A stretch of DNA of 64,000 bases. It comes from Williamsia maris (GTDB taxonomy: Bacteria > Actinomycetota > Actinomycetes > Mycobacteriales > Mycobacteriaceae). The position numbers were made by a program, and so were the translations under genes. Location of the stretch: contig NZ_JAMTCJ010000003.1 of NCBI RefSeq assembly GCF_024171815.1, forward strand, positions 806,001 through 870,000. The letters are read 5' to 3'. The notes under the pieces are model-generated. The model had not been told where the DNA came from, searched no databases, and saw only the letters and a program-made list of their open reading frames with translations. Below are positions 1 through 12,200 of this stretch, in pieces (position 1 is the first letter of the stretch; every line of letters starts with the position of its first letter).

Positions 1-922
1 GGTGCGCATCGCCACCCGCAAGCAGGCGATGGTGCCGGTCGGCGCCACCTGGATCACCCCCACCGGCACCGCGCCGGGCGTGGTGGTGACCGCTGAGTCG
101 GGGACCCCGACCGTCCTCGTGCTCCCCGGCCCGCCGCGTGAACTGCAGGCCATGTGGCCCGCCGCGGTCGAGACGGCCGGTGTCCAGAAGGCCATCGCCG
201 GACGGACGGAGTACCGCCAGGAGACGATCCGCATGTTCGGGCTCCCCGAGTCCGAACTGGCCGACTCGCTGCGCATCGGCGAGGACACGATCGCCGGGTT
301 CGACGCCCTCGAGATCACCACGTGCCTGCGCAAGGGCGAGGTCGAGATGGTCACCCGCTTCGAACCCGACGGCGCCTCCACCTACGACGCAATCCTCGCG
401 CTGCTCGACGAGCGCCACGGCTCCCAGATCTTCTCCACCGACGGGGCCACCGTCGACGAGCAGGTGGCCGCACTTCTCGCCGGGCGCCGCATCGCGACGG
501 CCGAATCCTGCACCGCCGGAATGATCGCCGCGCGCCTCACCGACCTCGCCGGGTCGTCGGCCTACGTCGCAGGCGGCGTGGTGGCCTACGAGAACGAGGC
601 CAAGATCGGACTGCTCGACGTGGATCCGGCGCTGATCGACACACACGGCGCCGTGTCCGAGCCGGTCGCCGAGGCCATGGCCCGCGGGGCCCTCGCCCGG
701 CTCGGCACCGACATCGCCATCTCGACCAGCGGCATCGCCGGCCCCGGTGGCGGGACGGCCGACAAGCCGGTCGGCACCGTCTGTTTCGGAATCGCCCTCG
801 CCGACGGGTCCGCGCGCGCAACGACTCTCCGTCTGCCCGGCGACCGCTCCGACGTACGCGAACGCTCGACCACCGTCGCCATGCACCTGCTCCGACGGGC
901 GCTGCGCGAGCGCACCGACTGA
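1..922 (+). CDS. cinA: CinA family protein with nicotinamide-nucleotide amidase domain, 5' end missing
   Basis: About 306 C-terminal residues of CinA; full-length family members are near 420 aa, so the start lies before base 1. The first part is the end of the MoaB/MogA-like domain, with VLPGPPREL, the usual CinA motif of that fold. The second part is the C-terminal PncC-type domain with AESCTAG, which holds the catalytic serine region, [11 protein letters not shown] and [10 protein letters not shown]. The family hydrolyses nicotinamide mononucleotide to nicotinate mononucleotide in NAD recycling; the N-terminal domain is linked to ADP-ribose pyrophosphatase activity. The gene is convergent with the NRPS locus, with only four bases between the two stop codons. 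Its operon partners upstream are outside the window. Confidence 0.93.
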   Translation, partial: VRIATRKQAMVPVGATWITPTGTAPGVVVTAESGTPTVLVLPGPPRELQAMWPAAVETAGVQKAIAGRTEYRQETIRMFGLPESELADSLRIGEDTIAGFDALEITTCLRKGEVEMVTRFEPDGASTYDAILALLDERHGSQIFSTDGATVDEQVAALLAGRRIATAESCTAGMIAARLTDLAGSSAYVAGGVVAYENEAKIGLLDVDPALIDTHGAVSEPVAEAMARGALARLGTDIAISTSGIAGPGGGTADKPVGTVCFGIALADGSARATTLRLPGDRSDVRERSTTVAMHLLRRALRERTD

Positions 923-930
923 CCGGTCAG
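919..930. other. 12-bp perfect palindrome holding both convergent stop codons
   Basis: CTGACCGGTCAG reads the same on both strands. It contains the TGA of cinA (920-922) and, on the other strand, the TGA of the free-standing C-domain gene (929-927). It is too short and lacks a T-run, so it is not a convincing terminator. No other terminator lies between the two genes. Confidence 0.5.
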
Positions 931-2243
931 GCTCCGACGCTCGCCGACAATTCTCGTACCGACGACTCGGGCCGGTGCAGGAACTCGTGCAGCAGTCCTC
1001 CGAACGCGGCGAGGTGCCCCTCGATCTCCGCACCGGTGTACATCGTCGAATTACCGTGCAGGTCAACGACGATCGGCAGTCCGGCGCCGGCCTGATAGAG
1101 GTTGATGCGCAGATCGTCGAGGATGCCCGACGACAGGATGTGGTAGCCGACCGTCGCACCGTCGAGCGCCAACGGCTTGTCGAAGAACACCAGGTTCACG
1201 ATCGGACCGAACGACGTGGCGGTGTCGGCGAGGCCGGCCCGCTCGGCGATGTCGTCGAAGCGATACCGCTGTCTGCGAAGACATCCGGTGAGCTCGAGGG
1301 TCACCGCCGCGACAAGATCGCGGCCGGTGTGCGTGAGGACACCGTTCAGCCGGACCGGCAGCATGTTCGCGACCATCCCACCCGCCCGCTTGATCTTCGC
1401 CGTGGCCCGACCGGTCACCGGCAGGCTCAGGACTATGTCGTCACGGCCTGCGGTCACCGCCAGGTACGCGGCGAACGCTGCACCGAGCACCGCCGCGCTG
1501 GACGCCCCGAACTCGGTCGCCCGCTCGTCGAGCAGGCGTTGGTCGTCGGCGGGCATGACCATGCTGCGCACCTCGTGGTGCGGCGCTAGTCGGCCCGACG
1601 ACGGGGTCTGCGCCAGGCTGACGCGCTCGGGCAACCCCGAGACCCGCTCGGTCCAGTACTCGGCGTCGGCCACCCGACGGCTGCTGTCGCGATATTTCTC
1701 GTCGTCGGCCACCACCTCGGCGACCGTCGCACGCGGCGCCACCTCGTAGGTCTCACCCCTCGTCGACGCGTTGTACCGGTCGACCGCCTCGTGCAGGCAC
1801 GTCAACGCGGCGAACCCGTCGAAGGCGATGTGGTGGCCCCGCAGGTACCAGAACGTGCGGTCGTCGGCGACGCGCAGGAACGCCGACACCGCCATCTGAT
1901 CGGTCGTGACGTCCATCAACGCCTCGTGATCGGCCCGCATCCAATCATGAGCGGCAGCAACCGGATCCGACTCATGTCGGACATCGACGGTGTGGACGTC
2001 GAACGGCACGCTCGGGTCGATGTACTGCACGGGATGCCCGTCGACGAGCTCGAAGCGCGAGTACGCGGTCTCCAGCACGCGCGCCCCCGCGATGACGCCG
2101 GCCCGGAACAGTTCGCGGTCGAACCGGCGGTCGACGTCGGTGATGTCGAGATAGTGCGCGACCACCACCGAGTAGTCGTCCTGCAGATGTTCGGCGTCGA
2201 ACATGTTCCGCTGCGACGCCGTCAGGCCGAACGTCTCCCGCAT
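927..2243 (-). CDS. Free-standing NRPS condensation-domain protein (paralogue of the starter C domain)
   Basis: 438 aa, the length of one complete condensation domain and nothing else. It opens with LTASQRNMF (core C1) and carries an intact HHxxxDG motif, HHIAFDG, near residue 138. Stretches such as VAHYLDI, RGHHIAFDGF, LSLPVTGRA, GMVANMLPVR, GPIVNLVFFD and DDLRINLYQA are shared with the first C domain of the 2,700-aa synthetase and not with the internal C domains. That marks it as a duplicate of the starter domain. It is the last gene of the NRPS locus, 69 nt after the thioesterase-ending gene, and its ATG follows GGGGGAG at 5 nt. The role is inference: a trans-acting acyltransferase, for example adding an acyl chain to the N-terminus or to a serine hydroxyl, or a helper in release. 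The family fits amide or ester formation from a carrier-bound acyl group. Confidence 0.85.
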   Translation of the reverse strand: MRETFGLTASQRNMFDAEHLQDDYSVVVAHYLDITDVDRRFDRELFRAGVIAGARVLETAYSRFELVDGHPVQYIDPSVPFDVHTVDVRHESDPVAAAHDWMRADHEALMDVTTDQMAVSAFLRVADDRTFWYLRGHHIAFDGFAALTCLHEAVDRYNASTRGETYEVAPRATVAEVVADDEKYRDSSRRVADAEYWTERVSGLPERVSLAQTPSSGRLAPHHEVRSMVMPADDQRLLDERATEFGASSAAVLGAAFAAYLAVTAGRDDIVLSLPVTGRATAKIKRAGGMVANMLPVRLNGVLTHTGRDLVAAVTLELTGCLRRQRYRFDDIAERAGLADTATSFGPIVNLVFFDKPLALDGATVGYHILSSGILDDLRINLYQAGAGLPIVVDLHGNSTMYTGAEIEGHLAAFGGLLHEFLHRPESSVRELSASVGA

Positions 2244-2312
2244 ACCGTCTCCCCCACCTCAACATCGGTTGTGAACGCAGCGGCAGTCTAACGGCCGCAC
2301 CCGGTTCACACG

Positions 2313-5300
2313 TCAGGACCGGTTCAGCCGGCTCTCGATCTCCGGGCCGATGACCCGCAGCGCCTCGGTGTCGGCCATCCCCAGATGATGGGTGTCGACG
2401 TCGATCGCGGTGATCGTGCCCGTGACGTGGGGACGCCAACTCGACTGCACCACAGCGGGATCGTCTTTGTCCGCGGTGGCGACGAACAGCAGCATCTCCC
2501 CGTCGAACACAGCCGGCCGGTGCGTCGACCCGATCTGCGCGGCAGTGTCGAAGCTGATCATGATGCGGTCCACCTGCTCCGGCGACAGCAGCCCGAGCGC
2601 CGCGATCTGCTCACGCACCACGGCCGCGACCGCCCCGGGGTCCGACGCCTCGATCGCGTCGTCGATGTCGAACAGCGAGCGCCAACCGCCGAGCAGGTCG
2701 GCCACACCGGTGGACGGATCGTCGACCGGCGCGGTGACGGCGGGCGTGGCCCCCGGGTCGGCGACCGCGGCGTCCATGACACCAAGAAACGCGACCTCGT
2801 CACCGCTGCTCTGGATCTCGGTCGCCATCGTCTGCGCGATGTGCCCGCCGATCGACCACCCCAGCAGGTTGTACGGCCCCTGTGGTTGCACCCGACGGAT
2901 CTCGGCGACGTAGCGCCGGGCGAGTTCGGTGACCGACTCCGCCGACGCATCACCGTCGACAACCGACGGATCCTGCAGACCGTACAGCGGCCGGTCGGCG
3001 ATGTACGGTGCCAGTCCGCCGTAGAACCAGGCCAGTCCACCCGCCGGGTGCACACAGAACAGCGGCGGTCGCGACCCGGCGGACCGCAACGCGATGAGAA
3101 CCTCGTCGGTGAGGCCGCGTTCGGTCCCTGTTTCCGACAACCGGGCGGCCAGGCCGCGCGCCGTCGGGTCGACGAACAGCCACGGCAACTCGACCTTCCG
3201 CCCCGATCGCTCCCCGATGCGCGCCGCGAGCCGCACCGCGGACAGCGAGGTGCCGCCGAGGTCGAAGAAGCTCTGGGTGGCACCGACCTGCGCCGTGCCG
3301 GTCACCTCCGCCATCGCCTCGGCCACCAGGATCTCGAGCTCCCCTTGCGGCGCGACGAGTTCCGGTGCGGCCGGCCCGGATGTCGGGACGGGGAGTCGTC
3401 GCCGGTCGACCTTGCCGGTGGACGTCATCGGCATCGTGTCCAGCACGACGATCACCGCGGGCACCATGTGCCGGGGCAATCGGTCGCGCAGCTCGGCGCG
3501 CACCCGTGCGGGGTCGGGCGGATCGCCGGCCGGGTTCGCGGCGACAAAACCGATCAACCGCGCATCGCCCTGCGGGCCGGTGACACCCACGACCGCGGAC
3601 ACCGACACGTCCGACCGCGCGCTGAGCGCCGCCTCGATGTCGCCGAGCTCGATGCGCTGGCCGTTGATCTTGACCTGGAAGTCATCTCGACCGCCGAACT
3701 CGAGCGCGGGACCGTCGGGGTCACCGACGTCGACCCAGCGGACCAGGTCGCCGGTGCGGTAGAGCACGGACCCGGGCGGGCCGTACGGGTCGGCGACGAA
3801 CCGCGTCGCCGTGAGATCGGGACGCCGGTGGTACCCGCGGGCGGTGGCGTCGCCGGCCAGGTAGAGCTCACCGAGCACCCCGCGCGGCACCGGGCGCAGA
3901 CGGTCGTCGAGGACCAGAGCGCGGAACCCGCGGATGGGGCGGCCGACGACAACCCGCCCACCCGACTCGAGGACGGCCGACGTCGAGGTGATGGTCGTCT
4001 CGGCGGGGCCGTACCAGTTCGACATCGTCCGGCCGGGAGCCCAGAGCGCAACCAGTTCCGGCGGGCACGCGTCGCCGGCGACACCCAGGTGGCGCAGGGA
4101 ACGCGCCTGGTCGGGATCGAGGGTGGCCAGCACCGCGGGCGTGATCATGGCGTGGGTGACGGCATGGTCGGTGATGACCTCGGTGAGGTCGTTGCCCGCG
4201 AACGCATCCGGCGGGGCCACCACCATCGTCGCGCCGAGCGCGACGGTGCCGATCACCTCGAACATCGACACGTCGAAGCTGAGCTGCGCCAGGTGCAGCA
4301 CGCGAGCCCGTTCCGGGTCCCCGATCCAGGACTGCCGTTGGTGGTCGACGAAATCGGCCAGACCCCGATGGGTGACCGCGACGGCCTTGGGCTTGCCGGT
4401 CGACCCCGACGTGTACATGAGGTAGGCCAGTCCGTCGGGGGTCAGATCGGCGGCGGGAACGGGGGTGTCGGGCTGGTCGGCGCCCAGCGTGCTCGACACG
4501 ACCCAGTCGGGTCCGATGCCCGCGACGTCGCCGAACGACTCCAGGGTGGTCAGGCCGAGGACCGCCCCGGACTCGGCGAGCATGTGTGCGACGCGTTCGA
4601 CCGGCAGCGCCGGGTCGACCGGCATCGGTGCCGCACCCGCCTTCCACACCGCCCACAGGGCGATCACCGCGTCCGCCGACCGCGGCATCCCGACGGCCAC
4701 GACGTCCTCCGGTCCGATGCCGCGCGCGCGCAGCGCCCGGGCAAGACGATCTGTGGCGGAATCGAACTCGCGCCGCGACCAGGTACGGTCACCGTCGATG
4801 AGCGCCGGGTGATCGGGGTCCAGCGCGCCCCGTGCGGCCAGGATCGCAGGCAGGGTCGCCGCGGTGACGGGCGCCGGTCCCACCGCGGGTACCAGCGCAC
4901 GACGGTCCGCGTCGTCGAGGATGTCGATGTCGCCGATCGGTGCCGTGGGGTCGGCGGCCATGCCGTCGAGGACCGTCAGCACGGTGTCGCGGAACCGTTC
5001 GATCGTGGCGGGATCGAACAGGGCTGCCGCGTAGACGATCTCACCGGAGATGGTCGGGAACGTCTCGTCGTCCGCGGCCCACTCGGTGAGTGCGAGCGTG
5101 AGATCCACCTTGGCGGGCTGTTCGCCGATGTCCACGGGGGTGATCTCGAGACCCTCGATGCCGATCGCCGGGGCACCGGATCCGGTGAGATAGTTCAGGG
5201 CGATCTGATAGATCGGGGCGTGCGCGGTGGAACGCGCGGGAGCCAACCGGTCGACGAGCAGCTCGAACGGGATGTCGGCGTGGGCGAACGCACCGGTGTC

Positions 5301-6270
5301 GGCGCGACGCACCCGTTCCATCAGCGCCAGCGCGGAGTCGCCGGGCCGATGCGCGGTCCGCAGGGCCAGCGTGTTGACGAACATGCCGACCAGGGGCTCG
5401 ATCTCGCGGCGGCCGCGTCCGGCGATGGCCGCGCCGATCACCACGTCGTCGACCCGGGCCAGCCGGGCGACGGCGGTGGCGAGCGCGGCGTGCACGACCA
5501 TGAACGGGGTGCTGTTCGCCTGCCGTGCGAACGCGACGACGGCCGCGCTGCGTCGGTGACCGAGCTCGATCGGGATCTGACCACCGGTGGTGTCCATGAC
5601 GGCCGGTCGCGGCCGATCGGCGGGCAGCTCGATGGAACCGGGGGCCTCGGCCAACGTCGTGGACCAGTACGCGAGTTGCTGCCCCAGAACCGATTCGGGG
5701 TCGTCGACGGCACCGAGCACCTCGTGCTGCCACAGGGCGTGGTCGACGAAGGTGATCTCCGGTGCGGGTAGCACGCCCGGTGCGCCGTCGACCGATCCGC
5801 GGCGCGCGGTGTACGCCGTCAGCATCTCCCCCGCGAGGATGCCCAACGAGTGCGCGTCTCCGGCGATGTGGTGCACCACCAGGACCAGCAGGTGCTCGGG
5901 GATTCCCGGGACGGGTGACGCCGCGAGCCGTGCGCGGATGGGCAGTTCCCGGGTGACGTCGAACCCGGATCCGATGATCGCCATCGCCGCTGCCGCGTCG
6001 TCGCCGACGCGCCAGTCGAGTCGTCGACGGGCCGTCTCGGGGTCGAGGACCCGCTGCCCCGGCTCGCCGCCGGCGAGCGGGAACACGGTCCGCAGCGGCT
6101 CGTGTCGCAACATCACGTCGTCCAGCGCGCTTCGCAGGGCCGCCTCGTCGAGGTCGCCGACGATGCGCAGCGCGATCGGGATGTTGTAGGCGGTCGAGGT
6201 GACGTCGAACTGGTTGAGGAACCAGATGCGGCCCTGCGCGTGGGACAGCGGTATGCGCTCCGGGCGGTCG
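2313..6270 (-). other. NRPS module 14: C-A-T-TE
   Basis: Residues about 12418-13735. The C domain (PLSHAQGRIWF) carries HHIAGDA, with alanine where glycine normally ends the HHxxxDG motif. The A domain (FDVSMFE, WYGPAETT, GKVDRRRLP) has a code reading DVFMGAWITK, unassigned. Carrier FFDLGGTSLSAVRL. The thioesterase covers about 3110-2330: FCVHPAGG, the nucleophile motif GWSIGG and a histidine region THHLGMAD near the C-terminus. It would release the finished peptide by hydrolysis or ring closure; the sequence does not say which. Confidence 0.88.
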
Positions 6271-9200
6271 CGGCGGATGAGCGGGATCTCCGACACCGTC
6301 GACTGCGAGACACGCTGCGACAGTTCGCGAACGGTCGGGTGGTCGAAGAGTTCGCGCACCCCGACCTCCACATCGAGGGCCGCACCGATGCGGGCGACGA
6401 CCCGCATCGCCGACAGCGAGTTGCCACCCAGTTCGAAGAACCCGGTGGTCGTCGACACCCGGTCGACGCCGAGGACGTCGGCGACGATCCCCGCGACGAG
6501 GTCCTCGACAGGGGATCGTGGCGATTCGACGACCCCGCCGCCGAGGTGCGTCGGGCCGGTCTCGGGAGCAGGCAGGGCGCGGCGGTCGATCTTGCCCGCC
6601 GAGTTGTGGGGGAACTCGTCGAGAACCACCCACATGGTGGGGCGCATGTAGACCGGGAGTCGCTGTGCGACATGGTCTCGGACCCCGTCGAGAGCGGCCG
6701 GGTCGAGGACGGCCGGGTCGTGGGTGATCGGGCCGGACAGGTATCCGACAAGGGAGTCACCGGCGGCGGTCGTGACGACGGTGGCCGCGGCAACGGTCAC
6801 CCCGGGCGCCGCCATGAGCACCGTCTCGATCTCGCCGAGCTCGATGCGCTGTCCGCGCAGCTTGACCTGGAAGTCACCGCGGCCCAGGTACTCCAGCTCG
6901 GAATAACGGTTCCACCGGACCAGGTCGCCGGTGCGGTAGAGGCGGGCGCCGCTGCCGCCGGGGTCGGCGACGAAGCGGTCTGCGGTGAGGTCGGGGCGGG
7001 AGGCGTATCCGCGGGCCAGCTGCACGCCACCGAGGTAGAGCTCGCCGACGACCCCGACCGGGACCGGGGCCAGCCGTGCGTCGAGCACGCGGGTGATGGT
7101 GCCCGCCATCGGCGCACCGATCGCGATGACCGTGTCGTCGTCGGTGACGGTGTGTGCGGTGACCTCGACCGCGGCCTCGGTGGGGCCGTACAGGTTGCGG
7201 ATGACGGCTGCGGGCACGATCGCGGCCATGGCGTGTGCGGTAGCCGCGGGCAGCGCCTCACCCGAGGCGAGTACGCGCCGCAGCGAGGCGAGTCCGGCGA
7301 TCTGCTCCTCGGTGAGGAACTCGACGAACAGCGCCATCATCGACGGCACGAAATGGACGGTGGTCACGCGGTGGTCGCGCACGAGGGACGCGATATGGGC
7401 GGGGTCGGCGTGCCGGCCGGGCTCGGCCAGCACGAGTCGTGCGCCGGCGATGAACGGGCCGAACAGCTCCCCCACCGACACGTCGAAGGTGATCGGCGTC
7501 TTCTGCAGGACGACGTCGTCGCCGTCCAGCCCGTCGAGGGCCTGCATCCACCGCAACCGGTTCGCGATGGCGCGGTGCGAGACCGTCACGCCCTTGGGGC
7601 GACCGGTCGACCCGGACGTGAAGATCGTGTACGCGGCGTCGTCGAGCCCGACCGAGCCGACCAGGACGTCGGCGCGCGGCGGCCCGGCCCCGTCGGCGAC
7701 GGGCGCCGAACAGTCCACGGTCTGGGTGTCGGTCGCGCCGATCTCGGGCATCGGCCATCCCGCGGGGCCGACGAGAACCAGTCCGACGCGGGCGGTGTCG
7801 ATCATGTACCGGACGCGTTCGGCCGGTGCGTCGACGTCGATCGGGACGTACTGAGCGCCCGCGCGCACGACGGCGTGGACGGCGACCATCATCTCGATCG
7901 AGCGGGGCAGACACACGCCGACCGCGTCGCCCGCACCGACACCGCGGGCGATCAGGGTGCGGGCCAGCGAGTCGGTGTACGCCCCGAACTCGCGGTAGCT
8001 CAACGTCCGTCCGGCGACGACCACCGCGGCCGCGTCCGGGGTCCGTGCCCGCTGCGCGTCGAGCAGCTCGAGGAGAGTGCTCGGCGGGGCCGCCTCGGCG
8101 CCGGACGACATGGCCTCCAACGCCCGACGTTCCGCGGGGTCCAGGATATCGACGTCGCCGACGACGGCCGACGGCGACGAGACGAGCGCGTCGAGAACGC
8201 GCAGCAGTCGCTGAGCGATGACGTGGACCGTCGGTTCGTCGAACAGGTCGGTGGCGTAGACGATCTCGGTGGTCCAGGGATCACCCGCCGGCGCGGTCGC
8301 GACGGTGAGGGTCAGGTCCAGTCGCGCGGCCACCTCGTCGGTCGGCATCTGCTCGACCCGCAGGGCCGCCGTCTGATCGCGCGCCGCGTCGCCCACCGAC
8401 TGCTGGTGCTGCTGCATCGACAGCATCACCTGGCTCAGCGGTGCGAACGACTCGGACCGGGTGGGCGCCAGGCGTTCCACCAGATGTTCGAACGGCAGGT
8501 CCGCGTGGCCGAACGCGTCCACGTCGACGTCCCGGACACGGGCGAGGAACTCCGACAGCGACATCGCCGGGTCGACGCGGGTGCGCAGCACGAGGGTGTT
8601 GACGAACATGCCGACGAGGTCGTCGAGGGCGGCGTGTCCTCGGCCGGCGACCGGGGTGGACACGACGATGTCGTCGCCGCCCGACACCCGCGCGAGCAGC
8701 GCGGCCAGGGCAGCGTGCACGACCATGAACTCGGTCGCGCCCTGAGCCCGTGCGACATCGGCGATCCGTGCGGCCGTCTCCGCCGGGATGTCGAACTGCA
8801 TCCGCGCACCGTGCTGCGACGCCACCGCGGGCCGGGGGCGGTCGGTGGGCAGGGTGATGACGTCGGGGATGCCGTCCAGTCGCGCCGACCAGTGGGCGGC
8901 CTGTGCGCTCAGCGTCGACGCCGGGTCGTCGACCGATCCCAGGACACGTTGTTGCCACAGTGCATAGTCGGCGAACTGCACCGGCAACGGGGCGAACTGC
9001 GGTGCGACGCCCCGGGCGCGGGCCTCGTAGGCCGTGACGACATCGCCGACGAGCGGGCCGACCGACTCGCCGTCGACCGCGATGTGGTGCAGCGCCAACG
9101 CCAGCACGTGGTCGCCGGCGCCGACGGTGACGACCCGTCCGCGGATGGGCAGGTCCGAGGTCACGTCGAATCCACGACGCAGCAGCTCCGCGACAGCGGA

Positions 9201-12200
9201 CTCGTTCTCGGTGACCGACCAGTCGAGCTGCTGCTCGGCGTCGGCGACGCTGCGCACCCGCTGGTACGGGCGTCCGCCCGTCGACGGGTACACGGTGCGC
9301 AGGACCTCGTGGCGGCCGAGCACGTCGCCGATCGCGAGTCCCAGCGCCGCGACGTCGAGGTCGCCGACGAGTCGTAGCACCACCGGGATCGTGTAGGCGA
9401 TCGAGGACGGCTCGAAGCGGTTGAGGAACCAGATCCGTTGCTGCGCATTGGACAGCGGTATGAGTTCCGGCCGCGGTCCGGCGAGCAGCGGGGTGCTCGC
9501 CGTCGGTGCGCCGTCCGGTCGGTGACCCCGGACCCGGGTGACGAGACCGCGGACGGTGGGCGCCTCGAACAGGTCGCGGATCGTCACGCGGGTCCCGAGG
9601 GCCTCTATGGCGCGGGCGGTGACCCGGGTGGCCGACAGGGAGTTGCCGCCGAGGTCGAAGAAGTCTGCGGTGACGCCGATCTCGGACCGGTCGGTGCCGA
9701 GCACGTCGGCCACGATCGCGGCCAGCGTCCGCTCGTCGTCGTCGGCCGGCGGCTCGACGCTCCGGGTGATGTGGGCGGCCTGATCCGGGTCGGGCAGGGC
9801 GGCGCGGTCGAGTTTGCCCACCGCGGTGCGCGGCATGGCGCCGAGCGCGGTGATCGAACTCGGCACCATGTAGGCCGGGACGAGGTCGGCGAGGTGGGTG
9901 CGTAGCTGGTCCGGGGTGACCGGGTGGGTCGGCTCGACGTATGCGGCGAGGGCGCGTACCGGGTCACCGACACCGACGACGGCGGCGCTGCGCACCGACG
10001 GATGGGTCGCAAGAGCCGACTCGATCTCACCGAGTTCGATGCGCTGGCCACGCATCTTGATCTGGAAGTCCGAGCGCCCGGCGTAGACGAGGTCGCCGGT
10101 GGCGGTCCGACGGACCAGGTCACCGGTGCGGTACATCCGGGCACCGACCGCCTCGCCCGCGGTCTCGAACGGGCAGGCGACGAAGCGGTCGGCGGTGAGG
10201 TCGGATCGACCGTGGTAGCCGCGGGCCAACGCCGCACCGAGGACGTAGAGCTCACCGATCACGCCGACGGGCACCGGGCGCAGTCGGTCGTCGAGGACGA
10301 CGACATCGGATCCGGGCTGCGGCAGACCCAGCGGGACGACGTCGTCCGGGGCGATTGGCTCCGATGTCAGACACGCCATCGTGGTCTCGGTGGGACCGTA
10401 GGAGTCGTAGAACGCCCGGCTCCCGGCCCAGCGCCGCATCTCCGCGTCCGGGACGCCTTCACCGCCGGCGAGCACATGGGTCAGCGACACCGCTGCCGGG
10501 TCGGGCAGGGAGGCGAGCACGCTGGTCACGATCGCGGTGTGGGTGACCGCGTTCTCGGTGATCCAGCGGGCGAGTTCGTCGCCGCCGATGATGTCGGGCG
10601 GGGTGACCACCAGGGTGCCGCTGCCGACGAACGCACCGAGCACCTCGAGCATCGACACGTCGAAGCCCGGGGAACTGATGCCGAGCCAGCGCGCCGACCC
10701 GTCGCTGTGGTGCCGACTCCGCAGGGTGGCGGCCATGCCGGCGATGCCGGTGTGTGTCACCGACACCCCCTTGGGCACCCCGGTCGATCCGGAGGTGAAG
10801 ATCAGGTAGGCGGCGTTGTGCGCACGCAGCGGACGGGCGCGGTCGGCGTCGGTGAGCGCGGCATCGGACACCTCGCCGCGGTCGATACGCGCCTGCAGGT
10901 CACCCAGGGCGGCGGTGTCGACGGTCAGCCAGTTGATGCCGTGGTCGGTGACGGGTGCGTCCGATCCCGAGATACCGACGCGTGCACCGCTGTCGGCGAG
11001 GATCCGGCGGATGCGGTCGCTGGGGTGACGCGGGTCGACGGGTGCGTAGGTCGCGCCGGTCTTCGCGATGGCCCACAGCGAGACCTGGACCAGAGCGGTG
11101 CGCGGTAGGGCGCTGACGACCACGTCCTCGGGTCCGACACCGCGCGCGACGAGGTCACGCGCCAGGGCGGAGCTCAACGAGTCGAGCTCGGCGAACGTCA
11201 GAGCGTGATGGTCGTCGACCACGGCGATCCCGTCCGGACGGCGCGACGCCGCACGGGCGAGGAGGTCCGCGAGCAGAACCGGTTCGACGGCAACGGCATC
11301 CGGGTGCGGGATGAGTGCGTCCCGTTCGTCGTCGCCGACGATGTCGATGTCACCGACCGGGATCTCAGGTCGGGCCGTCGCGGCGGCGAGGACGTCGACG
11401 AGTCGACCGGCGAACCGCTCGACCGTCGCGGCGTCGAACAGATCGGTCGCGTAGACCACGCTGCCGCGCCACGGACCCGGACCGCCGGTCGCGATCCCGA
11501 CGGTCAGATCGACCTTCGCGGTGGTCACCTCGGTCTCGACGGGCTCGACGGTCAACCCGTCCACGGTCACCGCGCCCGAGGCGCCCTCGTCGTTCGACAC
11601 GGTCAGCACGACCTGGGCCAGCGGCGCGAACGCCTCGGATCGGACGACGTCGAGTCGGTCGACGAGCTCCTCGAACGGGACGTCGGCGTTGCCCAGGGCG
11701 TCGATGTCGACGCGACGGACCTCGTCGAGCACGTCGACGAAGCGGTCGTGCCCGGACACCCGGGTGCGCAGGACGAGGGTGTTGACGAACATGCCGACGA
11801 GGTCGTCGAGTGCGGCGCGTCCGCGACCGGCCACCGCGGTGGAGACGACCACGTCGTCGGTGGTGGCGAGACGCGCGAGCAAGGCGGCGAGCGCGGCGTG
11901 CATCAGCATGAAGTCGGTGACGCCGTGCTCACGGGCGACCAGGGTTGCCGCCCGGGCGATCTCGGACGGGATCGTGAACTCGACGCTCGCGCCGTGCGAC
12001 GACGCGACCGGCGGACGCGGCCGGTCGGTGGGCAGCTCGAGCAGAGCGGGCGCCCCGGCGAGCTGGGTGTCCCAGTACGCGAGCTGTGCGCGCACGGCGG
12101 TGGCCGCCCGCGTGTCGGCCCCGTCCGCACCGAGGTCATGCTCGGCCCCGGTGTCGGCGTCGTGACCCAGCGCCCGGTGCTGCCACAGCGCGTAGTCGGC

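Noticed and set aside
154-1095. Overlapping plus-strand frame across the cinA end
   Set aside because: Arginine- and histidine-rich text without domains, in the wrong frame relative to the well-conserved CinA sequence.
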